A stretch of 51,844 nucleotides of DNA from Rikenellaceae bacterium (GCA_021201795.1 JAJQEF010000045.1:1-51844), one strand, 5' to 3'; counted from the first letter of the stretch, positions 16,947 through 26,687 are shown. The notes: generated by a model not told the origin, from the sequence alone. Numbers and translations: made by a program.

Positions 16947-17969
16947 TTATTTCATAAGGAACTGGAACCTGTTTATATTTTTAAGCGCTATGCCTGTACC
17001 GCGGGCAACAGCCCTTAACGGATCTTCCGATATATGAAACGGAATATTGGTTTTCTCCTGTAATCTTTTATCGAGTCCCCTGAGCAACGCGCCTCCCCCT
17101 GCAAGATAAACTCCTTCCTTGACTATATCAGCATAAAGTTCTGGCGGAATCTGCTCCAAGACCTTCATGACAGCGGCATCGACCTTAACGAGTGATTTCT
17201 CAAGCGCGTAAGCTATTTCCTGGAAAGATATTGCGATAGTAGAAGGAAGAGATGTAAGAATATTGGGACCTGTAAAAACAAATTCCTCTATCGGTTCGTC
17301 AAGTTCCTGTACAGCCGCGCCTATAGCGATCTTTACCTGTTCCGCAGTACGCTCGCCAATCCTTACGTTATGTTGTTGTCTGATATAAGTCTGTATGTCG
17401 TCGGTAAATACATCTCCCGCAACGTTTATACTTTCACTACAGACTATGCCTCCAAGCGAAATAACTGCAATCTCAGTGGTACCTCCTCCTATATCCACAA
17501 CCATATGTCCTTCCGGAGCCTCCACATCGAGTCCTATACCCAACGCGGCGGCCATAGGTTCGTAGATCATATATACTTCACGTCCGCCGGCATGTTCCGC
17601 AGAATCCCTCACCGCACGAATTTCTACGTTAGTACTTCCGGATGGGATACATATAACCATTCGCAGGGAAGGACTGAACATGCTATTGTGTGATTTTATC
17701 ATTTTGATCATGCCCCGGATCATAAGTTCCGCAGCATTAAAATCAGCGATCACACCATCGCGCAAAGGCCTTACGGTCTTTATGTTCTGGTGTGTTTTAC
17801 CATGCATCTGGCTAGCCTGATTGCCTATCGCTACGAGCTTGCCGGAATGCTGGTCGAGAGCCACGATAGAAGGCTCGTCAACCACTATTTTACCGCTATG
17901 GATTATCAATGTATTGGCCGTACCGAGGTCCATAGCCAACTCCTGTGTCAAAAACGAAAACAATCCCAT
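16947..17969 (-). CDS. mreB: rod shape-determining protein MreB (actin homologue)
   Basis: MreB filaments guide the elongasome. The 340-residue protein shows the actin-fold nucleotide motifs AMDLGTANTLI (phosphate 1), VVDIGGGTTEIAVISLGG (phosphate 2) and LAGGGALLRGLDKRL (adenosine), plus YEPMAAALGIGLDVE. The N-terminal GLFSFLTQELAMDL is typical for Bacteroidota. It sits 24 bp after purH and heads the elongation genes. The whole elongation set is intact, so rod-like growth should be preserved even though several other envelope genes in the window are broken. Confidence 0.96.
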   Translation of the reverse strand: MGLFSFLTQELAMDLGTANTLIIHSGKIVVDEPSIVALDQHSGKLVAIGNQASQMHGKTHQNIKTVRPLRDGVIADFNAAELMIRGMIKMIKSHNSMFSPSLRMVICIPSGSTNVEIRAVRDSAEHAGGREVYMIYEPMAAALGIGLDVEAPEGHMVVDIGGGTTEIAVISLGGIVCSESINVAGDVFTDDIQTYIRQQHNVRIGERTAEQVKIAIGAAVQELDEPIEEFVFTGPNILTSLPSTIAISFQEIAYALEKSLVKVDAAVMKVLEQIPPELYADIVKEGVYLAGGGALLRGLDKRLQEKTNIPFHISEDPLRAVARGTGIALKNINRFQFLMK

Positions 17970-17993
17970 ATCTTAGGAGTTTTATATTATCTA

Positions 17994-19514
17994 CTAATGT
18001 TTAAAGTGTCTCAGACCTGTGAACAGCATACCCATTCCATTGTCATTGCAATAGTCTATGGAATCCTGATCCCTTACGGAACCTCCTGGTTGAACCACAG
18101 CAACCACGCCTTCTCCTTTGGCAAGTTCCACGCAATCTGAGAATGGGAAGAAGGCATCGGACGCCATTACCGAACCCTCGAGTTGAAACCCGAACGATTT
18201 AGCTTTGGCAACAGCCTGTTTAAGCGCATCCACCCTAGAAGTCTGCCCGATACCGCTTGCAATCAGAGTGTCGCCTTTAGCAAACACGATAGCGTTGGAT
18301 TTCGAGTGTTTTACGATCTTATTTGCGAAAATAAGGTCATTCATTTCCTGTTCGGAAATTCCTTTTTCTGTCGCGCATTTAGGCTCTCCGTCAACTCCCC
18401 CCAACTGGTTGTCGCGATCCATAACCGCTACACCGTTAAGCAAGGAACGGAATTGCACCTTAGGAAGTTCGAACGATTTAATCTTGAGAATGATTCTATT
18501 TTTCTTAGTCTTAAGTATATCGAGCGTGCCTTCCGCGTATGAAGGTGCTATAATTATTTCACTGAATACTTTAGTAACTTCTTCCGCTGTCGACTTGTCC
18601 ATCTCGCGGTTGCAAATCAATACGCCTCCGAATGCAGATACGGGATCGCAAGCGAGCGCAGCAACGTATGCCTCTGCAAGTGTCGCCCTCGTAGCGACTC
18701 CGCAGGCATTGTTATGTTTGATGATAACGAACGTGGGTTCTTGGAATTCATTGATGAGAGCAACTGCTGCATCTATATCCAGTATGTTGTTGTACGATAT
18801 CTCTTTGCCGTTATATTGTTCGAACATCTCGTCGAGATTACCATAGAAAGCAGCCTGCTGATGCGGGTTCTCTCCGTAACGAAGAGTTCTGCCACCGTTA
18901 ACACTCGATTTGAATGCCGGAATTTCTTCCTTTCCATTAAAATATCCGAATATAGCGCTGTCATAATGAGAACTTACATTAAACGCCTGCGCGGCAAAAC
19001 GGCGTCGTTGTTCGAGAGTAGTGGCCCCCTCCTGGTTTTTAAGTATATCATAAAGTTCGCCATACTGATCCACTGACGCCACTATTACCACATCTTTATG
19101 GTTTTTGGCAGCGGCCCTGACAAGAGAGATTCCGCCTATATCTATTTTTTCAATAACAGCTTGTTCCTCCGCTCCTGATGCAACGGTTTCTTCGAAGGGA
19201 TAAAGATCGACAATTACCAGATCGATTTCAGGAATTTCGTATTGGCCCAATTGTTCTATATCTCCGGGATTATCCCTGCGGGCAAGAATGCCTCCGAATA
19301 CTTTCGGATGGAGAGTCTTAACACGGCCGCCCAATATCGATGGATATCCAGTAAGATCCTCGACTGCTGCCGCTTCCGCGCCTATGCTTTTAATAAAATC
19401 CAAAGTTCCGCCTGTAGAATATATCTTTACACCCTGCTCCGATAGGGTTTTAACAATCTGTTCCAGTCCATCCTTGTAATACACTGAGATCAGCGCACTT
19501 TTTATCTTTTTCAC
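17994..19514 (-). CDS. purH: bifunctional AICAR transformylase / IMP cyclohydrolase
   Basis: PurH carries out the last two steps of IMP synthesis. The N-terminal cyclohydrolase domain (about 1-190) begins KSALISVYYKDGLEQIVK and has STGGTLDFI and GGRVKTLHPKV; the C-terminal transformylase domain holds RYGENPHQQAA, KHNNACGVA and SDAFFPFSD. I chose the GTG at 19514 (506 residues, near the usual length). The longer frame begins with TTG at 19547, and that codon lies inside the -7 promoter element TATCTTTG. Upstream gene of the mreB run; the purH-mreB linkage is common in Bacteroidales as far as I recall. Confidence 0.94.
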   Translation of the reverse strand: MKKIKSALISVYYKDGLEQIVKTLSEQGVKIYSTGGTLDFIKSIGAEAAAVEDLTGYPSILGGRVKTLHPKVFGGILARRDNPGDIEQLGQYEIPEIDLVIVDLYPFEETVASGAEEQAVIEKIDIGGISLVRAAAKNHKDVVIVASVDQYGELYDILKNQEGATTLEQRRRFAAQAFNVSSHYDSAIFGYFNGKEEIPAFKSSVNGGRTLRYGENPHQQAAFYGNLDEMFEQYNGKEISYNNILDIDAAVALINEFQEPTFVIIKHNNACGVATRATLAEAYVAALACDPVSAFGGVLICNREMDKSTAEEVTKVFSEIIIAPSYAEGTLDILKTKKNRIILKIKSFELPKVQFRSLLNGVAVMDRDNQLGGVDGEPKCATEKGISEQEMNDLIFANKIVKHSKSNAIVFAKGDTLIASGIGQTSRVDALKQAVAKAKSFGFQLEGSVMASDAFFPFSDCVELAKGEGVVAVVQPGGSVRDQDSIDYCNDNGMGMLFTGLRHFKH

Positions 19515-19544
19515 TTCTTTTTGTTTTTTATTTGATTTTGTGCA

Positions 19545-19552
19545 CAAAGATA
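19545..19552 (-). promoter_or_regulatory. -7 element of the purH-mreB operon
   Basis: Minus-strand TATCTTTG matches TAnnTTTG. Transcription would start near 19537, so the TTG at 19547 cannot be translated from this promoter. The -33 element is weak (an AT-rich stretch near 19575). Confidence 0.5.
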
Positions 19553-19614
19553 CAAAATCCTTATAATAAATAAGTCATAAAATCTACCATAATAAAACCT
19601 TTTTATCAACCGAT

Positions 19615-19645
19615 TTTATCGGATAAATTAAATGTTCTATCTTTA
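19615..19645 (+). promoter_or_regulatory. possible promoter of gpsA-pgi
   Basis: TATCTTTA at 19638-19645 differs from TAnnTTTG by one base, with TTTA at 19615-19618 at 19-bp spacing. The small palindrome CCGATTTTATCGG (19610-19622) overlaps the -33 part and could be an operator. Confidence 0.4.
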
Positions 19646-19667
19646 CTGTTTGAATTGAACCTCGATT

Positions 19668-20675
19668 ATGCCATATAAAATAAAAAAAGACGCTCGTTTC
19701 GCCGTTATAGGACATGGAAGCTGGGCCACCGCGCTGGTAAAAATAATACTTGAAAACGACACGGAGGTTGGGTGGTACATCCGTAACGAAGAGGTACTGG
19801 AGTATGTAAAAAAACACAAATCCAACCCTAAATATCTACGGGACGTACATTTTTACACCCCTCACCTTAAAATGTCCAGCGACCTCGACGAAGTGGTCAG
19901 GAACGCAGATATAATAATACTCGCGGTACCGTCGGCCTTCCTGAAGGACATAATGGCTTCCATGACCGAATCCCTCCAGGATAAATTCGTTGTTTCAGCA
20001 ATAAAAGGGATAATCCCGGGAGAATACATAACCGTGGCTGAGTACCTGAATCAGTTTTACGATCTCTCTTTCGACCAGATAGGAATAGTTTCCGGACCGT
20101 GCCATGCAGAAGAAGTGGCACTCGAAAGACTCTCTTACCTTACGGTTGTCTGCAAGGACATAGATAATTCGCGGATACTCGGTGAAAAAATCCGCACATG
20201 GTATATAAACGTAAGCTACTCCACGGATATTTGTGGAACGGAGTACGCTACTGTACTGAAAAATATATATGCCATAGCGGTCGGAATGTGCATCGGACAG
20301 GGATGTGGGGATAATTTTATTGCCGTGCTTATTTCGAATTCAGCGATGGAAATGGAACGTTTTCTTAACGAGACCTATCCTTCGGACAGGAACATCAATG
20401 CCTCTGTTTATCTTGGCGATCTTCTGGTTACTTCTTATTCACAGTTCAGCCGCAACCGTACCTTCGGACTCACGGTCGGCAAAGGCTATTCGGTAAAAAA
20501 CGCACAGATAGAAATGAGCATGATCGCGGAAGGATACTACGCAGCGTATTGCATAAACCAGATAAACAAGAAGAAAAAAATAAGTCTGCCGATAGCGAAT
20601 ACAGTCTATAAAATACTTTATGAAAACGCAAATCCTGCATCGGCTTTACTAAATCTAACCAAATTTTTAATTTAG
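19668..20675 (+). CDS. gpsA: glycerol-3-phosphate dehydrogenase [NAD(P)+]
   Basis: GpsA reduces dihydroxyacetone phosphate to sn-glycerol 3-phosphate for phospholipid synthesis. The 335-residue protein has the N-terminal Rossmann motif IGHGSWATAL (13-22), the loop ILAVPSAFLKDIM, the family signature SGPCHAEEVALE, the catalytic lysine region TVLKNIYAIAVGMCIG and the substrate loop SRNRTFG. Length is typical. It ends 24 bp before pgi and both are probably one transcript. A gpsA-pgi pairing is common in Bacteroidales as far as I recall. Confidence 0.94.
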   Translation: MPYKIKKDARFAVIGHGSWATALVKIILENDTEVGWYIRNEEVLEYVKKHKSNPKYLRDVHFYTPHLKMSSDLDEVVRNADIIILAVPSAFLKDIMASMTESLQDKFVVSAIKGIIPGEYITVAEYLNQFYDLSFDQIGIVSGPCHAEEVALERLSYLTVVCKDIDNSRILGEKIRTWYINVSYSTDICGTEYATVLKNIYAIAVGMCIGQGCGDNFIAVLISNSAMEMERFLNETYPSDRNINASVYLGDLLVTSYSQFSRNRTFGLTVGKGYSVKNAQIEMSMIAEGYYAAYCINQINKKKKISLPIANTVYKILYENANPASALLNLTKFLI

Positions 20676-20699
20676 CATCCAAAAATCAAATAATAAAAA

Positions 20700-22043
20700 A
20701 TGGAAAAAATTAAAATCAACATCGACAATATCTACGATTTCGTTTCGAAGGACGAGATCAATGCGATGAAACAGGAAATAGAATCATGTAACGCGCTTGT
20801 ACATAGCGGAGAAGGCAAAGGAAACGATTTTCTGGGGTGGGTAAACCTTCCGTCATCCATTACTGACGAGGAATTTACCGCTATCAAAAAAGCGGCTAAA
20901 AACCTTAGTAAAGATGCCGAAGTGATAATAGTTATCGGAATCGGCGGCTCTTATCTCGGCTCCAAAGCAGTTCTTACAGCCCTGGCAGATAATTTCGACT
21001 TCCTGAAACACAAAAAGAAAGATCCGGTGATAGTTTTCGCAGGACAGAATATCAGTGAAGATTATATCCACGAACTGCTAAAGGCGGTTAAAAAAAACGA
21101 GATCGCCGCAATCGTGATCTCCAAATCAGGAACAACCACCGAACCTGCGATTGCGTTCCGTATAATCAAAAACGAGATTGAAAAAAGATATGGTAAAAAA
21201 CAGGCTGCAAAGCGTATCGCAGCTGTTACCGACGCAAAAAGAGGAGCTTTGAAAACCCTTGCGGACCAGGAAGGATACGAATCTTTCGTAATTCCGGACA
21301 ACGTGGGCGGCAGATTCTCGGTATTCACTCCGGGGGGGCTTCTTCCTTTGGCTGCTGCAGGCGTGGATATCAAAGAGCTCATTAAAGGGGCCCGAGATAT
21401 GGAAGCGGCAACAGGAGCAGACATTCCATTCGAAAACAATCCTGCATGTATCTATGCTGCTGCACGAAATGCTCTTTACAGAAAAGGAAAAAAGATCGAA
21501 ATCCTTGCGAGCTACGATCCTAAATTACTCTACATAGCAGAATGGTGGAAGCAGCTTTACGGAGAAAGCGAAGGCAAGGAAGGCAAAGGAATTTTCCCTG
21601 CGAGCGTCACTCTTACCGCTGATCTCCATTCGATGGGTCAATACATTCAGGACGGCGAAAGAACAATTTTCGAAACTGTCATAAGCGTAGATAAACCGGA
21701 CTCTGAGGTTATAGTGGAGAAGGATACCGACAATCTCGATGGTCTTAATTTCCTTGCAGGCAAGCGCATCAGCGAGATCAATAAAATGGCTGAACTAGGA
21801 ACGCAAATAGCGCATATCGACGGCGGGGTTCCTAACATCCGTATAGAACTTGAAAAAATAAATGAATACACCATCGGGGCACTCCTTTATTTCTTCGAAA
21901 AGGCATGTGCAATAAGCGGTTATGCACTCGGCATAAATCCTTTCGATCAGCCTGGCGTAGAGGATTATAAAAAGAATATGTTCGCACTTCTCGATAAACC
22001 GGGATACGAAAAAGAAGGCGAAGAGTTGAGAAAAAGACTATAA
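20700..22043 (+). CDS. pgi: glucose-6-phosphate isomerase
   Basis: Pgi interconverts glucose 6-phosphate and fructose 6-phosphate in glycolysis. The 447-residue protein has the two SIS-type domains of the short bacterial Pgi class: [17 protein letters not shown] (78-94), [16 protein letters not shown] (the phosphate-binding SGTT loop), [26 protein letters not shown] and the C-terminal [19 protein letters not shown]. Length matches other Bacteroidota Pgi. No interruption. It is second gene after gpsA. Confidence 0.96.
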   Translation: MEKIKINIDNIYDFVSKDEINAMKQEIESCNALVHSGEGKGNDFLGWVNLPSSITDEEFTAIKKAAKNLSKDAEVIIVIGIGGSYLGSKAVLTALADNFDFLKHKKKDPVIVFAGQNISEDYIHELLKAVKKNEIAAIVISKSGTTTEPAIAFRIIKNEIEKRYGKKQAAKRIAAVTDAKRGALKTLADQEGYESFVIPDNVGGRFSVFTPGGLLPLAAAGVDIKELIKGARDMEAATGADIPFENNPACIYAAARNALYRKGKKIEILASYDPKLLYIAEWWKQLYGESEGKEGKGIFPASVTLTADLHSMGQYIQDGERTIFETVISVDKPDSEVIVEKDTDNLDGLNFLAGKRISEINKMAELGTQIAHIDGGVPNIRIELEKINEYTIGALLYFFEKACAISGYALGINPFDQPGVEDYKKNMFALLDKPGYEKEGEELRKRL

Positions 22044-22048
22044 AATAC

Positions 22049-22056
22049 TACCTTTG
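22049..22056 (+). promoter_or_regulatory. -7 element of mntP
   Basis: TACCTTTG matches TAnnTTTG exactly, with TTG at 22026-22028 inside the pgi 3' end at about 20-bp spacing. A stem-loop with T-run lies between it and mntP. Confidence 0.4.
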
Positions 22057-22069
22057 CGTTATAATATCA

Positions 22070-22098
22070 GCAGGCGGAAGCAAATTCCGTCTGCTTTT
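22070..22098 (+). terminator. terminator between pgi and mntP
   Basis: GCAGGCGGAA (22070-22079) pairs with TTCCGTCTGC (22085-22094; one G-T pair), followed by four T residues. It can end gpsA-pgi transcripts. Since it also lies downstream of the putative mntP promoter, it may act as a partial attenuator. Confidence 0.65.
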
Positions 22099-22111
22099 AT
22101 AAACTTAGCGG

Positions 22112-22705
22112 ATGAACCTTATAACAGTAATATTACTGGCAGCAGGCCTTTGTTTCGACTCTTTTGCCGTATCGCTTTCATGCGGAATGTCCTCGAACGG
22201 CACAGTGGAAAAATCCGTCTATATACGATTTGCATCCATTCTGGGATTATTCCAGGGAGCGATGCCTCTTATCGGATGGTCCATAGCCTACAAATTTAAA
22301 CCGTATATCGAATCGTGCGATCATTGGATCGCTTTTATTTTATTAGGATTTCTGGGGTATAAAATGATTAAGGACTCGCTCAGCGCGGACGACGATGTTC
22401 ATTGCAATCCTTTTAATTTTAATCGAAACTGTCTGTTAGGACTTGCTACGAGCATAGATGCCCTCATAACAGGCGTGGCATTGGCTGTGGTATCAGTACA
22501 GATAATCCCGGGGCAATCTGAAATTCTCAATATAATGCTTGCAATAAGCATTATTGCAGGTATAACTTTTATAAGTTCTATTTCCGGGCTTTATCTGGGA
22601 AAAACAGCATCGCAGGCTCTCGGTAAAAAGGCTGTAATGGCCGGAGGCATTACATTAATTCTTATTGGGACGAAAGTACTTGTGGAGCACCTTTTCTTTA
22701 TCTGA
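22112..22705 (+). CDS. mntP: manganese efflux pump MntP
   Basis: MntP exports Mn2+ from the cytoplasm. The 197-residue protein has six hydrophobic segments and the duplicated family motif with acidic residues: GLCFDSFAVSLSCGM in helix 1 and LGLATSIDALITGVALA in helix 4. GLFQGAMPLIGWSIA and ILLGFLGYKMIKDSL are also typical. Length is near E. coli MntP (188). It ends 3 bp from the sensor kinase gene on the opposite strand. I see no recognised manganese riboswitch in the 55-base leader. Confidence 0.9.
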   Translation: MNLITVILLAAGLCFDSFAVSLSCGMSSNGTVEKSVYIRFASILGLFQGAMPLIGWSIAYKFKPYIESCDHWIAFILLGFLGYKMIKDSLSADDDVHCNPFNFNRNCLLGLATSIDALITGVALAVVSVQIIPGQSEILNIMLAISIIAGITFISSISGLYLGKTASQALGKKAVMAGGITLILIGTKVLVEHLFFI

Positions 22706-22708
22706 CAA

Positions 22709-24046
22709 TTAATTTATCCGGAAGAACATGTGGAAGGTCGTACCGTTTCCTTCTTCGGATTCAACCTCCATTTTGCCATTGTGAAGATCTACGATCTTAT
22801 ACGACAGCGCCAGACCTATTCCGGTACCTTTATATGTCGCTGTATTTCCCGCACGGTAAAACGGCTGAAAAATATTTTTTATATCCCTGTAAGGGATTCC
22901 GATCCCTTTATCCGTTACAGATATTTTATAATTGTTATCTTCCCTACTGAATTTTATATCTACAGGCTGTCCCTTCGAAAACTTTATGGCATTACCAATG
23001 ACATTTGTAAATGCATGCACCAACAAGGATTCCACTCCGGTTATCTCATATTTTCCATATTCCGGAATATCCATATTTATCTCGGCTCCTTTAAAATTGT
23101 AACACGTTTTTTCCACCACCTTACTAAGATCGACCTGTTTCTTATCTACTCTCGAAAAATCGTATCCTGTCTGCGCCAGTGATAACAGATCTCGGATCAT
23201 ATTATTAAGCCTTTCGAATTCATACTGTATAGTCTCCAGCGTCTCTATATATTCCTTTGGCGTCCTTTCTTTGTTAAGGGTTATTTCTGTTTCACCTATT
23301 ATAGCGGTCAGCGGATTTCTTAACTCATGCGAAGCATTCCTTATAAAGGAATTCTGCATCTCAAAAGCATCCCTTAAACGCAGGATCATATCGTTAAAGG
23401 TCCTCGACAACTCGGAGAGTTCGTCATTTCCTTTCTCTTCGATAAGATCGGATTTAAGATTACTCGCTGTAATGGATTTAACGTTTTTGATAATTTTAAC
23501 TATCGGAGAGAATATTTTTTTAGCATAAAACTCTCCGATCATATAGACGAAAATAGTCGTTATTATAAGTATGATAGTCAACAATTTGAGCAGATTCTTG
23601 GCACTCTCCGCACCCTGGGTGTCATGCGCGGAAACTATCACCAGAAAGTCGCCTTCATTATCAGGATAATATACTCCCAAATACTGCCTGTCCCCCATTC
23701 TGTATTCTATCGTCTTTCCATTGAGAAGCATTTGCAGGTCGTTCTCGTTAGGAATCATATTTTTTAACGAGTCTATCTCATAAAAATCGTGGGCATTGAT
23801 GATTTCATGGGACTCGCCCATAAGTTTTTGATTATACCTTTCGACCACATCCTGATAAGCGGATTCGGTCATTTCATCCTTCTCGAAATTATAATGAGCC
23901 GTGATCATGGCACGCTTCCAGAGTAGGTCGTAGAATACTTCCTCCGTATTCCTTATCATCAGAATATATACGAATGCAAACGCCCACAGCATTACAAAAA
24001 ATGTAAGCTGTGTGTAAATCAACGCTATCTTTGTTCTTATCCTCAT
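22709..24046 (-). CDS. two-component sensor histidine kinase
   Basis: The 445-residue inner-membrane kinase has transmembrane helices near 8-30 and 151-171 that enclose a periplasmic sensor region of about 120 residues without a recognised domain. HAMP-like linker follows (about 172-225), then the phospho-acceptor box NASHELRNPLTAII with His240, the N box NVIGNAIKFSKG, G1 DKGIGIP, F box IFQPFYRAG and G2 GTGIGLALSYKI. The architecture fits the HisKA-HATPase (CusS/ArlS-like) class. The stimulus is unknown. It starts 9 bp after the response regulator gene, which should be its partner. Confidence 0.93.
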   Translation of the reverse strand: MRIRTKIALIYTQLTFFVMLWAFAFVYILMIRNTEEVFYDLLWKRAMITAHYNFEKDEMTESAYQDVVERYNQKLMGESHEIINAHDFYEIDSLKNMIPNENDLQMLLNGKTIEYRMGDRQYLGVYYPDNEGDFLVIVSAHDTQGAESAKNLLKLLTIILIITTIFVYMIGEFYAKKIFSPIVKIIKNVKSITASNLKSDLIEEKGNDELSELSRTFNDMILRLRDAFEMQNSFIRNASHELRNPLTAIIGETEITLNKERTPKEYIETLETIQYEFERLNNMIRDLLSLAQTGYDFSRVDKKQVDLSKVVEKTCYNFKGAEINMDIPEYGKYEITGVESLLVHAFTNVIGNAIKFSKGQPVDIKFSREDNNYKISVTDKGIGIPYRDIKNIFQPFYRAGNTATYKGTGIGLALSYKIVDLHNGKMEVESEEGNGTTFHMFFRIN

Positions 24047-24055
24047 TCAGGATCG

Positions 24056-24742
24056 TTATTCTTCGTCTTTCATAACATATCCCATACCTATGACCGTATG
24101 TATAAGTTTAGGAGAGTAATTTTTATCGATTTTATTCCTGAGGTAATTTATATATACATCTACCGTATTAGTTCCCATATCGAACTCCACATCCCATACT
24201 TTTTCCAATATCTGCTCTCTCGAAAGCACTTTTTTCTTGTTCTGTATGAACAGCATCAAAAGATGATATTCCTTGGCTGTAAGCTGGATTTTATTACCGG
24301 CCCTGGTAATGGTCTTTGTTTCATCGTTAAGTTCGAGATCAGCTATAGTATAGACTTTCTCCGGCTCGAGGCTCTTATGCCTTCTGATAGCAGACAGTGA
24401 CCTTGCATACAATTCCTTGAAATGAAACGGTTTGGTAATATAATCGTCCGCTCCTGCCTCCAGTCCGTTTATTACGTCATCGGTAGTACCCAAAGCAGTA
24501 AGCATTATCACCGGAACCTCATAATCGTATTTTTTACGGATTCTTTTACAAAGCTCGATTCCGTTAAGTTCCGGAAGCATCAGATCGACTATGATTAAAT
24601 CGAACTTGTGCGCTTTGGCTGCATACCATCCGCATATTCCGTCATAAGCAACCATAACACTGAACCCCTGTTCTTCAAAACCTTTTCTTATAAATGAGGA
24701 AACATTTCTTTCGTCCTCTACTATTAAAATTTTGTGATTCAT
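24056..24742 (-). CDS. OmpR-family response regulator
   Basis: The 228-residue transcription factor has a receiver domain (KILIVEDE at 4-11, phospho-acceptor Asp53 in IVDLMLPELNG, MLTALGTTDD, ADDYITKPF with the conserved Lys) and a C-terminal winged helix (ITRAGNKIQLTAKEYHLLML, VLSREQILEKVWD, NTVDVYINYLRNKI). I chose the ATG at 24742, which places the family start MNHKILIVEDE at the N-terminus and avoids overlap with rlmI; an ATG at 24775 would add 11 residues. Partner of the kinase directly downstream. The target genes cannot be inferred. Confidence 0.93.
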   Translation of the reverse strand: MNHKILIVEDERNVSSFIRKGFEEQGFSVMVAYDGICGWYAAKAHKFDLIIVDLMLPELNGIELCKRIRKKYDYEVPVIMLTALGTTDDVINGLEAGADDYITKPFHFKELYARSLSAIRRHKSLEPEKVYTIADLELNDETKTITRAGNKIQLTAKEYHLLMLFIQNKKKVLSREQILEKVWDVEFDMGTNTVDVYINYLRNKIDKNYSPKLIHTVIGMGYVMKDEE

Positions 24743-24764
24743 AATAATATCGTTTTGGGAGTTA

Positions 24765-25952
24765 TTATTCAACATATAATACTAATCCTTTCAGATACTC
24801 TCCTTCATGATGATAGATATTCACCGGATGATCAGCAGGCTGGGTAAGCTGATGAAGAATTCTAACCTTTCTGCCGGAAATGGCAGCAGCAGAAAATACA
24901 GCATCTCTGAACTGCTCCTTACTTACGGCCTGCGAACAGCTGAAGGTAAATAATATTCCTTCTTTATTGATCCTTGCCATAGCATTTGCATTAAGTCTTT
25001 TATATCCCTGTAACGCATTGCCCAAAACTTTATGGTGTTTGGCAAAGGCCGGAGGATCGAGTATGATAAGATCATAGGTTTTTTCCGTCCGTCTTATAAA
25101 ATCGAATGCATCGGCAGCAATAGCTTCATGGGATGCATTTTCTCCGAAATTCATCCTGACATTGAGATCGGCAAGCTCGACAGCCCTTGCAGAACTATCC
25201 ACTGAATCCACCTTTTCAACTCCGCCTCGTAAGGCATAAACAGAAAAACCTCCCGTATAACAAAAAGTATTAAGCACGGTTCTTCCTTTGGAATATTTAC
25301 GTACAAGTTCCCTGTTATCTCGCTGGTCGATAAAAAATCCCGTTTTTTGCCCGTGCTCCCAGTTAACAGAAAATTTATTCCCGTTTTCAATTACATTCAC
25401 ATCGTGTTTTTGTCCAAAGATATAACCGTCTGACATATCGACACCGGATTTAAACGGCAAAGTTCCGTCGCTTTTATTGTAAACAGCTTCGATCCTGCCT
25501 TCGTAAAGTTCTACGATACATTTGGCTATAATCTCCAGATTATTAAATATTCCCGCAGAATGAGCCTGTATGACTGCGGTATGACTATATATGTCCACGA
25601 TCAGGCCAGGCAATCCGTCGCCTTCGCCGCGTACAAGTCTGTAGCAATCAGTCTGCGGATTGTCAGTGAGTCCGATCGCTTTTCTCAACCCGTATGCCGT
25701 AGACAACCTGGACTTCCACCACTTTAAATCTATTTCTTCATTATCGAAAGTAAGTACCCTTACGGCTATGGAACTCGGCTGAAAATGTCCTTTGGCAATA
25801 AATTCCCTTTTTGATGATAATACATTAACCAACTCGCCTTCTTGCGGTTCGAAATCACACGAATAGATCGCCCCTGAAAAAACCCATGGATGAAATCTCA
25901 TCAACGATTCTTCTTTACCGCGTTTGAGAATAATATTTTTTATGTCTTCCAT
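24765..25952 (-). CDS. rlmI: RlmI-like 23S rRNA cytosine methyltransferase
   Basis: A class I SAM-dependent methyltransferase, 395 residues against 396 in E. coli RlmI, which makes m5C1962 in 23S rRNA. An N-terminal PUA domain (about 1-80, with RFHPWVFSGAIYS) is followed by an RlmI-type linker (RLVRGEGDGLPGLIVDIY) and the Rossmann methyltransferase domain with DQRDNRELV, LNTFCYTGGFSVYAL, the acidic VDSVDSSARAVELA, and LDPPAFAK. The catalytic cysteine region TFSCSQAVS is present. It begins 4 bp after the exonuclease stop. RlmI is the best match, though related RlmK/L or unknown-specificity members cannot be excluded. Confidence 0.87.
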   Translation of the reverse strand: MEDIKNIILKRGKEESLMRFHPWVFSGAIYSCDFEPQEGELVNVLSSKREFIAKGHFQPSSIAVRVLTFDNEEIDLKWWKSRLSTAYGLRKAIGLTDNPQTDCYRLVRGEGDGLPGLIVDIYSHTAVIQAHSAGIFNNLEIIAKCIVELYEGRIEAVYNKSDGTLPFKSGVDMSDGYIFGQKHDVNVIENGNKFSVNWEHGQKTGFFIDQRDNRELVRKYSKGRTVLNTFCYTGGFSVYALRGGVEKVDSVDSSARAVELADLNVRMNFGENASHEAIAADAFDFIRRTEKTYDLIILDPPAFAKHHKVLGNALQGYKRLNANAMARINKEGILFTFSCSQAVSKEQFRDAVFSAAAISGRKVRILHQLTQPADHPVNIYHHEGEYLKGLVLYVE

Positions 25953-25956
25953 CCTT

Positions 25957-26532
25957 TTAATATCCGTTTTTCAGTTTTAAATATATTTCCCTGCAAGACC
26001 ATGCGTCGGTAGCGGCATAAGAGCACTGCGCAGGAGTAAGCGTTTGAGCCTCCCAGTTACTAAGTCTCTGAGCTTTCGAAATTCTGAATCCGAGCACTAT
26101 TCCCGATATCTTTCTCAGGCTCATATCCGTAATTCCATATTCTGATGCTATATTCTGTATATCCATAAATGAGTTGGGGCTAAACGGAAATTGTTTCTGG
26201 ATTCCTTTAATATCATCCCTTATCGAGGCTCCGACTTTAATTACGTCCGGACTTTCCAAAAGAGATAAAATGTCGTCCGATATTCGGGTTTTGTTTATAC
26301 GAAATAAATATGCACTATCTTGAGATGAAAGCTGAACAAGCGACATTTTATTCAAACGTTCTTTCATAAAAGATGGTCTTGTTTCCGTATCAAAACCTAA
26401 AATTTTTTCTCCACATAATTCCCGGAACGCCTTTTTCATAGTATCATCATTGTCCACGACGATTATGTTGCCTTCGAAACTTTTTAAAGGCAATAAATTA
26501 AGTTCGTCATTTGAAATATTTTCCCTGAACAA
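25957..26532 (-). CDS. 3'-5' exonuclease, DEDDy (RNase D-like) domain protein
   Basis: A stand-alone 191-residue DEDDy-type exonuclease domain without the HRDC domains of true RNase D. The metal-binding acids are in LGFDTETRPSF (ExoI), GASIRDDIKG (ExoII) and SYAATDAWSCREIY (ExoIII with the Tyr four residues before Asp). QLSSQDSAYLFRI and SNWEAQTLTPAQC fit the family. The first codon is TTG at 26532; no in-frame ATG lies before residue 30, and a -7 element at 26564-26557 would give an 18-base leader. First gene of an apparent four-gene run with rlmI and the two-component pair. Its substrate (RNA or DNA) is not known. Confidence 0.9.
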   Translation of the reverse strand: MFRENISNDELNLLPLKSFEGNIIVVDNDDTMKKAFRELCGEKILGFDTETRPSFMKERLNKMSLVQLSSQDSAYLFRINKTRISDDILSLLESPDVIKVGASIRDDIKGIQKQFPFSPNSFMDIQNIASEYGITDMSLRKISGIVLGFRISKAQRLSNWEAQTLTPAQCSYAATDAWSCREIYLKLKNGY

Positions 26533-26556
26533 TGCGACACCGAATTACTATGCCGA

Positions 26557-26564
26557 CAAAGATA
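26557..26564 (-). promoter_or_regulatory. -7 element of the exonuclease operon
   Basis: Minus-strand TATCTTTG matches TAnnTTTG, with TTTT at the 19-bp -33 distance (26587-26584). Confidence 0.5.
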
Positions 26565-26687
26565 ACATTTTTTATTATCCGTTAAAAAGTACTATCTTAT
26601 GTATTATTCCGTTATTACGAATATATAAAATAAATTGAACAGAGAAATATTCCGGTAGAACTCGTTTAGGAGTAATTTATAATTACG

